DNA of 11,918 nt from contig JAHIUE010000042.1 of NCBI GenBank assembly GCA_018817205.1, positions 1 through 11,918 on the forward strand. The letters run 5' to 3'. The DNA comes from Patescibacteria group bacterium. Lineage in GTDB: Bacteria; Patescibacteriota; Microgenomatia; Daviesbacterales; UBA10151. The notes under the pieces were generated by a model. The model was not told the DNA's origin, did not search any database, and worked only from the letters and a program-made list of their open reading frames with translations. A program made the position numbers and the translations under genes. Shown piece after piece: positions 6,114 to 11,918 of this stretch. The first letter of the stretch is position 1. Every line of letters begins with the position of its first letter.

Positions 6114-7984
6114 TTTTTTCTCAGCCTAAACCTGTAGAAATGTAAACCTAAAACTGATAAATATACTAAAACCATAAACCCGACAGCGCCGCCTATCATG
6201 AGCGGGATAGTCCTAAACAAAACGAACGGGGCAACAGTCATATCTTTGGTAAACTTTTGATTACCTACCGTTATTACAATCTGATCCTGATATGAATCAA
6301 ATAAAGATTTTGTCCGTAATTTAAATTCAAACTCGGCCCAGCCATATGAGGGAATTACACCAGAATTATAGCTTGCACTGTCCAGCACAGCAAGGCGACC
6401 GGCATCAAGAGTTAACGGTTGCGGCGGGTAGAATGCATTACCGCTATTTTGTATTTTTACTTTTATTTTAACCGGGAAACCGGCAATAACAGAATTTGGC
6501 GCAATAATTTCCGCATCAATCTGCGGTTTACCCAGGAAATCGTTTTCAGAAAGGGTTACTTTAACATCGCGCGAATCCTCGCCGTCGAATTTGTAAGAGC
6601 CGGCCGGTATCGGAGCAACGGAAGATGAACCCTTAACAGCAAAAACAAAATGGTTCAAGTCAAGCTTATTAAAATAATCTACCCCGCCGGTGGTATTTTG
6701 CCAGGTCGGGTCAACCATCACCCAGCCGCGTTTCTCATCCCAATACTCCGGCCAAGCATGTAAAATATCTTTATTCAAAGAAAGCGGGCGAAGTGCAGGG
6801 TTCACAGTGTATGCATAACCTTCCAGCTCACGGGTGGGAATACCGGCTGCCCTTGCCAAAGCAATGAAAAGATCTGTAAATTCCATGCATACGGCAGAGT
6901 CCGGGTTATTAAGAGCCGTCACCGCCCCCAACCTTTCAATATCGTCCTTCAGCCTATCTTGGTTGTACTTCAAAGCATTAACAACATAATTAAAAATCGC
7001 CTTGGCGCGGGAAGTAGAATCCTCTGCGGGATTTTCTTCCAATATCTCATTTAATTTACCTGTTATTTGAGGATTATCTGTTTCCCAATATTTATCCCCT
7101 TTTGTGTATTTATCCCTTAAAGCATCGCTTAGGACAGGGTTTTGTACCTTGGATTTAGTATAAAGCTTGGCCGAGCCGATTACTTTCACATCTAATTTTT
7201 GTCCCCGGCCTATCTTGTACCAAGCCAGAAAGTTTCCATCGTTGTCAAGAGTGACATTAAGCGGTTTTGGGTCTATCCGATGATAGACAACATCCTGATA
7301 AACAGTATCGGGAGGGAGGGTTAATTTTGTTAAAATCGGCACTAAATTTTTATTTTCCAGGTGATAAATCAAATCAAAATCAAATAGCTGGATTGTGCCA
7401 AAATTTGCCGAAACTCCGGAAGATACAAGCTGACTTTTATCAAAGGTCAAAAATATCTTACCTGAAGAGAAAGTCTGACTTTTGGGAGAAGGACTAATGG
7501 AACTGGGTTCCCCAAAACTTTGCGGGACAGCCAGAGTCAAATTATAACTTTCCAAATTTGTTGAGGGGGCAATTCGTGGAATCCAAACCTGCCAAACTTT
7601 GCCGGATTTTTCGGCAAAATCTTTGGACTTAAAACTCAAGGTCCACGGAAGCACTTTACCCAAACCCGCCACTTGCTGGTTGAATTTAATATTGATAGCA
7701 GTTAAATTATCCTCCGGCTTGCTTGAAACATCCAAAGTTCCACCCGGATCCGAAGCTTTAATATCAAAAACCTGAGTCGAACCTATGGTTAACTTGAATT
7801 CGGTGGCATAAGATTCGGAGGTTAAATTCCTAAGGGAAATTTTTTCGGTGACAGTGGTTACTCCCACCTCGTCTACGTCATAGACAACATCATAAGCCGT
7901 CGCAAACTCACCCTCTGCAAAAACCGTTTGAGGCAAAAAGAGAAATAATGAAAAAATAACTGCAATTAAGATCTTTTTAGTCAT
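6110..7984 (-). CDS. Secreted, membrane-anchored transglutaminase-like protein
   Basis: This encodes a 624-residue cell-surface protein. It has a signal peptide (MTKKILIAVIFSLFLFLP, probable cleavage near VFA-EG at 23-24), a beta-rich N-terminal region, and a transglutaminase-like domain at about 320-430. The Cys-His-Asp triad is visible as DSAVCMEF (Cys366), LHAWPEYW (His409) and VMVDPTW (Asp425). A beta-sandwich-like region follows (about 485-580, with KIKVKIQNSGNAFYPPQPL), then a C-terminal helix (about 590-614) ending in the basic FRLRKK, which stops transfer. The fold catalyses peptide cross-linking or cysteine-protease chemistry in known relatives. The substrate here, perhaps surface protein or pilin, is unknown. 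It is first in an operon with uvrC and the holin-like gene, with a promoter 6 nt from its ATG. Confidence 0.9.
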   Translation of the reverse strand: MTKKILIAVIFSLFLFLPQTVFAEGEFATAYDVVYDVDEVGVTTVTEKISLRNLTSESYATEFKLTIGSTQVFDIKASDPGGTLDVSSKPEDNLTAINIKFNQQVAGLGKVLPWTLSFKSKDFAEKSGKVWQVWIPRIAPSTNLESYNLTLAVPQSFGEPSSISPSPKSQTFSSGKIFLTFDKSQLVSSGVSANFGTIQLFDFDLIYHLENKNLVPILTKLTLPPDTVYQDVVYHRIDPKPLNVTLDNDGNFLAWYKIGRGQKLDVKVIGSAKLYTKSKVQNPVLSDALRDKYTKGDKYWETDNPQITGKLNEILEENPAEDSTSRAKAIFNYVVNALKYNQDRLKDDIERLGAVTALNNPDSAVCMEFTDLFIALARAAGIPTRELEGYAYTVNPALRPLSLNKDILHAWPEYWDEKRGWVMVDPTWQNTTGGVDYFNKLDLNHFVFAVKGSSSVAPIPAGSYKFDGEDSRDVKVTLSENDFLGKPQIDAEIIAPNSVIAGFPVKIKVKIQNSGNAFYPPQPLTLDAGRLAVLDSASYNSGVIPSYGWAEFEFKLRTKSLFDSYQDQIVITVGNQKFTKDMTVAPFVLFRTIPLMIGGAVGFMVLVYLSVLGLHFYRFRLRKK

Positions 7985-7990
7985 CTTTGT

Positions 7991-8019
7991 ATTTTACCTA
8001 GTTTGGCATTATTTGTCAC
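7991..8019 (-). promoter_or_regulatory. Promoter of the transglutaminase-uvrC operon (leaderless)
   Basis: On the minus strand GTGACA (8014-8019), a 17-nt spacer and TAAAAT (7991-7996); each box matches consensus at 5/6. The -10 ends 6 nt before the ATG at 7984 and no Shine-Dalgarno exists, so the mRNA should be leaderless. Repeat copy B begins at the next base (8020), directly behind the -35. Confidence 0.65.
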
Positions 8020-8052
8020 TTTACCTTGACACCTCGAAGGTGTAAAGCTAAA
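8020..8052 (+). repeat. REP-like palindrome, left flanking copy B
   Basis: The stem is TTGACACC/GGTGTAAA with loop TCGAA (8034-8038), and outer TTTA (8020-8023) pairs with TAAA (8049-8052). Compared with copies A and C it carries G-to-C and T-to-G changes before the loop. The second change mispairs one stem position (G8028 against A8044) but produces TTGACA. It lies 9 nt upstream of the transposase ATG in the same orientation as copy C. Confidence 0.88.
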
Positions 8053-8054
8053 CT
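8026..8054 (+). promoter_or_regulatory. Transposase promoter embedded in repeat copy B
   Basis: TTGACA (8026-8031) is separated by 17 nt from TAAACT (8049-8054, 4/6), which is 6 nt from the transposase ATG at 8061. No Shine-Dalgarno precedes the ATG, so a leaderless mRNA is expected. Both boxes fall within or at the edge of the palindrome, so hairpin extrusion or transposase binding would compete with RNA polymerase. Confidence 0.5.
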
Positions 8055-8060
8055 TAAGTT

Positions 8061-8702
8061 ATGCCTGGAAGAATAACTCCCCTGGTTACTAACGAGTATT
8101 ACCATATTTACAATAGAGGAAGCGATAAAAGAAGTACTTACACACAACCAAGAGATTATGCAAGATTTCAAAAAACTTTCTATTATTATCAATTTTCAGG
8201 ACCCAAATCAAAATTTTCCCAATCCACTCAATCTAGCTTATTCAAGCCTCTCCAAAATGAAAAATTGGTGGAAATTTTGTGTTTTTGCTTAATGCCTAAT
8301 CATTTTCATTTTCTTGTTAAACAATTAAGGGAAAACGGCATATCTATTTTTGTAAGTCAATTATCAAATAGCTATACAAGATATTTCAATGTAAAATATA
8401 ATCGGGTCGGACCGCTCTTTCAAGGGGCGTTCAAATCAGTCAGAATCGAAACAGAAGAGCAGTTAATCCATGTATCACGGTATATCCACTTAAACCCGGT
8501 TGTTTCAGGAATAGCGAAACGGCCGGAAGACTATAGATGGTCTTCGTATGCAGAGTATATTACGCAAGCTCCCTTCTTTTGCTCGATTGAGGAAGTAATA
8601 AGTTTGTTTAAAATTTCTCAAAAATACAAAAAATTTGTGGAGGATCAAATCGATTACGCCAGAACATTGGAATTTATAAAACATAGCCTACTCGATGAAT
8701 AG
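8061..8702 (+). CDS. REP-associated tyrosine transposase (Y1/HUH family, RAYT)
   Basis: This encodes a 213-residue Y1 transposase of the IS200-like superfamily (COG1943). The N-terminal segment NEYYHIYNRGSDKR (11-24) is typical of RAYT proteins. The HUH metal-binding motif is MPNHFHFLV (His81-Phe-His83). GPLFQGAFKSVRIE (117-130) and SRYIHLNPV (139-147) follow, with Tyr141 the likely nucleophile. The RWSSYAEY tail (159-166) and C-terminal extension distinguish RAYTs from minimal IS200 TnpA. The family nicks and rejoins single-stranded DNA at hairpins; members are usually single-copy and linked to dispersed REP palindromes. That fits the identical hairpins on both sides and at 2850-2882. It is the only plus-strand protein gene in the window, and the reading frame is intact. 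Confidence 0.93.
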   Translation: MPGRITPLVTNEYYHIYNRGSDKRSTYTQPRDYARFQKTFYYYQFSGPKSKFSQSTQSSLFKPLQNEKLVEILCFCLMPNHFHFLVKQLRENGISIFVSQLSNSYTRYFNVKYNRVGPLFQGAFKSVRIETEEQLIHVSRYIHLNPVVSGIAKRPEDYRWSSYAEYITQAPFFCSIEEVISLFKISQKYKKFVEDQIDYARTLEFIKHSLLDE

Positions 8703-8734
8703 TTTACGTTTACACCTCGAAGGTGTAAAGCTAA
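8703..8734 (+). repeat. REP-like palindrome, right flanking copy C
   Basis: This copy starts at the base after the transposase stop codon (TAG, 8700-8702). The perfect 8-bp stem TTTACACC/GGTGTAAA closes the loop TCGAA, with outer TTTA (8703-8706) facing TAAG. The core is identical over 32 nt to copy A in reverse orientation. Its right end supplies the stop codon of the convergent HAD gene (8731-8733). Lying between convergent genes, it may act as a bidirectional hairpin terminator, though no T-run follows on either strand. Confidence 0.9.
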
Positions 8735-9375
8735 GCAAGTATTATTGGTAAAACGTCTTTAATATCCGAAATCATGTAATCCGGTTCTGTCTTGACAAGC
8801 TTTCGGCCGTGATAGCCGTGTCCTGCGCCAATTGTTTTGCATCCGGCGTTTTTGCCTGCCTGGATATCGCAAGGGCTGTCGCCTACAACTATAGTTTCTT
8901 TGCTCATTACCCGCAATTTGGTAAGCGCCAAATGGATTGGTTCGGGATCAGGCTTCGGTTTGTCAACTTCCTCCGGAGTAATAACGACTTTAAAATATTG
9001 CCTGACTCCGGCCAATTCCAAAGATTCCTGTACTTGTTTCCCGTAACGGTTTGTCACCACACCCATGGTCACTCCGGCTAATTTTAGAGCTTTTAGGACT
9101 TTCCGGGTATTTGGATATGCTGTTATTAAATGCAAATTTTGGTACTGGAACTCATCATGAGTTTTCATAAGTTCCTCAACATCTTCCAAACCGGTCAGAA
9201 TACGGTAGCATTCTTTAAAAGAAAGTCCTAAAGTTGGTGCTATTTCTTTCCAGCAAACCTTCCTTTTTAAATGACGCATAATTGAATACTTGTAGGCTTG
9301 AAAAAGATACTCTTTTGTATCAAGAAGTGTTCCATCCATGTCAAATAAAACTGCCTCAAATTTGCGTTTTTTCAT
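8731..9375 (-). CDS. HAD superfamily phosphatase (PpaX/Gph-like)
   Basis: This encodes a 214-residue haloacid-dehalogenase hydrolase of subfamily IA, a cytoplasmic phosphatase acting through an aspartyl-phosphate. Motif I is FDMDGTLLD (Asp12 nucleophile, Asp14 acid/base), motif II is VVTNR (Thr108), motif III is DKPKPDPEP (Lys139/Lys141), and motif IV is VVGDSPCDI (Asp166, Asp170). The helical cap lies between residues about 20 and 85. Length and motifs fit phosphoglycolate phosphatase or pyrophosphatase PpaX-type enzymes, but the substrate cannot be told from sequence. The ATG overlaps the uvrA stop (ATGA, 9372-9375) with no clear Shine-Dalgarno, so translation is probably coupled. The stop codon falls inside repeat copy C, so the original C-terminus may have been altered by a few residues. 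Confidence 0.9.
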   Translation of the reverse strand: MKKRKFEAVLFDMDGTLLDTKEYLFQAYKYSIMRHLKRKVCWKEIAPTLGLSFKECYRILTGLEDVEELMKTHDEFQYQNLHLITAYPNTRKVLKALKLAGVTMGVVTNRYGKQVQESLELAGVRQYFKVVITPEEVDKPKPDPEPIHLALTKLRVMSKETIVVGDSPCDIQAGKNAGCKTIGAGHGYHGRKLVKTEPDYMISDIKDVLPIILA

Positions 9376-11918
9376 ATAATTTTTGCCAGATACTGGCCGG
9401 TATAGGAATCTTTGATTTTGGCAATATTGGCGGGTGTACCTTCGGCAATAACTTTTCCCCCCTTATCCCCGCCTTCAGGCCCCAAATCTATAATCCAATC
9501 CGTATTTCTAATTACATCCAGATTATGCTCTATAATTATGACCGTATTCCCGAAATTAACCAGCTTTCTTAAAATTGTCAAAAGCCTTTCAATATCTGCA
9601 AAATGCAGACCTGTTGTGGGCTCATCTAAAATATACATGGTATGGCCTGTAGGCCGTTTTGACAATTCTGCCGAGAGCTTAATTCTCTGGGCTTCCCCGC
9701 CTGACAAAGTCGGGGCAGGCTGGCCCAACCTGATATATCCCAATCCAACATCAAACAACACCTGCAGTTTGTTTTTAAGTTGAGGGATATTTTCAAAAAA
9801 TTTCAAAGCTTCCTCCACTGTCATATCCAAAACCTCTGCAATGTTTTTGTTCTTAAAATGAACCTCCAAGGCCTCACGGGTGTATCTTTTGCCGTTGCAG
9901 CCCTCGCAAGTCACATAAACATCCGGCATAAATTGCATTTCTATCTTTATCGTACCTTCACCCTCGCAAACTTCACACCTGCCGCCCTTAACATTAAAGG
10001 AAAACCTGCCCGGCCCATAACCGCGGATTTTGGCCTCCTGGGTTTGGGCAAACAGATCTCTAATAAAAGTAAAGGTACCGGTATAAGTGGCCGGATTGGA
10101 GCGGGGAGTACGTCCTATCGGTGATTGGTCAACCAACACAACTTTATCGACATATTGATCCCCCTCCAAACCTTTAAAGGCTCCGGCTTTTTCGCGGGAG
10201 CGATAAATTTTCTGAGCCAAAGCTTTGTATAAAATATCATGAATTAAAGTTGATTTGCCCGAACCGGAAACCCCTGTCACGGATATAAACTGACCCAATG
10301 GAAAACAAACACAGATGTTTTTAAGATTATGCTCGGTTGCACCAAGTATTTTAAGAGAGCCCATATTGACCGGTTCTCTTTTAAGCTCACTATTAACCTT
10401 AATTTTCTTTTTTCCCGATAAATAAGGTCCTGTAACAGAGCCGGGATTTTTTTTAATTTGATCGGGCGTACCTGCAAAAATTATTCTGCCCCCGTGTTCT
10501 CCTGCCCCCGGCCCAATCTCAATTAAAAGATCTGCTTTTTCCATAGTTTCCGCGTCGTGCTCGCAAACTATTACGGTATTGCCCAAATCCCGCAGTTTCT
10601 TAAGAGTCGAAATTAATTTAATGTTATCCCGCTGGTGAAGGCCGATTGAAGGCTCGTCCAAAGCATATAAAACCCCTGAAAGCCCCGAACCGATTTGAGA
10701 AGCCAGCCTGATCCTTTGAGATTCTCCTCCTGCCAAAGTTTGGGAAGCCCGGTCTAAAGTTAAGTAATCAAGACCCACATCAACAAGAAACTGCAGTCTG
10801 GCTTTAACCTCTTTGACTATCGGTGAGGCAATAATCGCTTCCCGTTCGTTTGTTTTTATTGCCTTAATCCATTCCAAAGCTTGTCCTATGGATTGGCCGG
10901 TTACTTCGGCAATGTTGAGTCCGTCTATAGTAATAGCCAAAGCCTCGTCTTTAAGCCTTGCTCCTTTGCATTTCGGGCAAGTCTCTTTATACATATATTT
11001 TTCAATCTCCCCTTTTACAAAGTCCGACTCTGTTTCTTCGTATCTTTGCTTAAGATAGGCAACCAAACCTCCGAATTCCGAATAAAAATGGGTCCACCTG
11101 CCCTGCCTATTCCTGCCTTCTACCTTGAATTGTTCGTTGTCGGCTCCGAATAACAAAATCTTTTTTGCTTCTGATGTTAAATTTCCCAACCTGGTATTTA
11201 GATCAAATCCGTATTCTTTCCCCATGGCTTCTATCAGCCGTGTAAACCAGGTCTCATTGGTAGCAAGTTTGCTCCAGGGTAAAATCCCTCCTTCGGCAAT
11301 TGACAGGATCGGGTTTAAGATGGCCGTCTCGTCAATCCTTAGAAGCGTTCCCAAGCCGGAACAAACCGGACATGCCCCATGAGGTGAATTAAAAGATAAA
11401 AGCCTCGGTTCTATCTCTGATAAGGAGATGTTGTCTTTAGGGCAGGCGAATCTTTCGGAATATAAATGGTCAGCCATTTTTTTAGGATTTAAGGGGAATT
11501 CCAAAGAAGCATCCAAAATATCGGAAACAATTAAAAATCCTTCACCCATTTTCAGCGCTGTCTCAATACTTTGGTTTAATCTTGAGTAAATATTGTTGTC
11601 TTGAACACTTTTCTTATCCAATACTAATCTATCTACAACTACATCAATAGTGTGCTTATTGGTTTTAATTAAGACTAAATCATCCGATAAATCTCTGATA
11701 TGACCGTCAACTCTTACTTTGGAAAAACCCTTCTTCTTTAGATCCTCAAATAGCTGGCTGTACTCCCCTTTCCTGTCTTTCACAACCGGAGCCAAAATCA
11801 TTATTCTTCTACCTTTCTTGCTGACGACTGACGACTGACGACTGACGACTTTTTCTGCTATCCCCTGCACGCTCATTCTCGACACTTCCTGCCCGCAAAC
11901 AGGACAATGAGGATGGCC
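9372..11918 (-). CDS. uvrA: UvrA excinuclease ATPase, N-terminus outside the window
   Basis: This encodes the damage-recognition ATPase of UvrABC nucleotide excision repair, a dimer that loads UvrB. The window holds the last 848 codons. About 115 N-terminal residues, including the first Walker A, are missing judged against the 940-residue E. coli protein. In order: CPVC near the edge; UvrB-binding region beginning LAPVVKDRKGEY; FACPKDN...GACPVC zinc module; ETCPKCKGARL; NBD1 signature LAGGESQRIRLASQIGSG and Walker B YALDEPSIGLHQRD; NBD2 Walker A GVSGSGKSTL; second zinc finger CEVC...CEGC; signature LSGGEAQRIKLSAEL; Walker B YILDEPTTGLH. The first zinc module has CPKD where E. coli has CPIC. 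A 7-bp tandem repeat lies in frame at 11821-11850. Confidence 0.97.
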   Translation of the reverse strand, partial: GHPHCPVCGQEVSRMSVQGIAEKVVSRQSSVVSKKGRRIMILAPVVKDRKGEYSQLFEDLKKKGFSKVRVDGHIRDLSDDLVLIKTNKHTIDVVVDRLVLDKKSVQDNNIYSRLNQSIETALKMGEGFLIVSDILDASLEFPLNPKKMADHLYSERFACPKDNISLSEIEPRLLSFNSPHGACPVCSGLGTLLRIDETAILNPILSIAEGGILPWSKLATNETWFTRLIEAMGKEYGFDLNTRLGNLTSEAKKILLFGADNEQFKVEGRNRQGRWTHFYSEFGGLVAYLKQRYEETESDFVKGEIEKYMYKETCPKCKGARLKDEALAITIDGLNIAEVTGQSIGQALEWIKAIKTNEREAIIASPIVKEVKARLQFLVDVGLDYLTLDRASQTLAGGESQRIRLASQIGSGLSGVLYALDEPSIGLHQRDNIKLISTLKKLRDLGNTVIVCEHDAETMEKADLLIEIGPGAGEHGGRIIFAGTPDQIKKNPGSVTGPYLSGKKKIKVNSELKREPVNMGSLKILGATEHNLKNICVCFPLGQFISVTGVSGSGKSTLIHDILYKALAQKIYRSREKAGAFKGLEGDQYVDKVVLVDQSPIGRTPRSNPATYTGTFTFIRDLFAQTQEAKIRGYGPGRFSFNVKGGRCEVCEGEGTIKIEMQFMPDVYVTCEGCNGKRYTREALEVHFKNKNIAEVLDMTVEEALKFFENIPQLKNKLQVLFDVGLGYIRLGQPAPTLSGGEAQRIKLSAELSKRPTGHTMYILDEPTTGLHFADIERLLTILRKLVNFGNTVIIIEHNLDVIRNTDWIIDLGPEGGDKGGKVIAEGTPANIAKIKDSYTGQYLAKII
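11821..11850 (-). repeat. 7-bp tandem repeat inside uvrA
   Basis: Four exact head-to-tail copies of the heptamer CTGACGA (plus-strand reading, 11821-11848) plus two more matching bases. On the coding strand the unit reads TCGTCAG and encodes part of KVVSRQSSVVSKK. Because 7 is not a multiple of 3, gain or loss of one unit shifts the uvrA frame; only changes of three units keep it. Confidence 0.95.

Larger units (their letters stand above)
8020..8734 (+). mobile_element. RAYT element with two flanking REP-like repeats
   Basis: A single transposase gene is bracketed by directly oriented copies B and C of the same palindrome, spanning about 715 bp. It is inserted between the divergent transglutaminase operon and the convergent end of the uvrA-HAD operon. 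No target-site duplication is evident, as expected for the IS200/IS605-like single-strand mechanism. All three repeat copies carry TTTAC on the same side of the hairpin; whether this is a recognition or cleavage sequence is unknown. The exact element ends cannot be set without an empty-site comparison. Confidence 0.75.

Noticed and set aside
8809..9081. Plus-strand open frames opposite the HAD and uvrA genes (and others opposite uvrC, corA and SBP).
   Set aside because: They lie antisense to well-supported conserved genes and encode low-complexity translations with no recognisable motifs.
11821..11850. CRISPR array or repeat-protein coding region.
   Set aside because: The units are 7 bp with no spacers, and not a multiple of 3. 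This is a simple tandem repeat.

Overview
The window reads as chromosomal DNA of a small-genome bacterium, most likely a member of the Candidate Phyla Radiation/Patescibacteria (Microgenomates-like). This is inference from the AT-rich, tightly packed genes with several ATGA start/stop overlaps, a UvrC that stops before its HhH domain, a membrane-anchored solute-binding protein, a tRNA gene without encoded CCA, and many promoters that lie 6-7 nt from their start codons. TGA is used as a stop (end of uvrA and uvrC), which argues against the recoded lineages where TGA is glycine.

Layout: nearly everything is on the minus strand. At the left edge is the first part of an unrecognised gene (1-86, minus). 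It diverges from a tRNA-Lys(CTT) gene (145-217, plus), which ends in a hairpin overlapping the 3' end of a small two-TM/coiled-coil protein gene (228-605). A CorA-type Mg2+ channel gene (740-1834) follows, with its own promoter and a hairpin-plus-U-run leader. Next are an arginase-fold UPF0489 gene (1976-2809), a family-5 substrate-binding protein gene (2885-4273) and secG (4275-4490). Then comes an overlapping three-gene operon, transcribed in the order transglutaminase-like membrane protein (6110-7984), UvrC-like nuclease (4911-6113), YvlD/holin-4 membrane protein (4513-4914). On the right are a HAD phosphatase (8731-9375) and the last 848 codons of uvrA (9372-11918), also overlapping.

The accessory element is a REP-associated tyrosine transposase (RAYT, 8061-8702, plus strand) wedged between the uvrA-HAD operon and the transglutaminase operon. 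It is bracketed by two directly repeated copies of a 32-nt palindromic sequence. A third, solitary copy in opposite orientation lies about 5 kb away between the substrate-binding protein gene and the UPF0489 gene, where it forms a probable intrinsic terminator. The left flanking copy differs from the other two at two core positions, and those changes produce a TTGACA box correctly spaced to drive the transposase.

Other points of note are a four-copy 7-bp tandem repeat inside the uvrA reading frame, which could cause reversible frameshifts, and a recurrent leaderless promoter design. Two components of nucleotide excision repair (UvrA and UvrC) are present, but no uvrB is in view.
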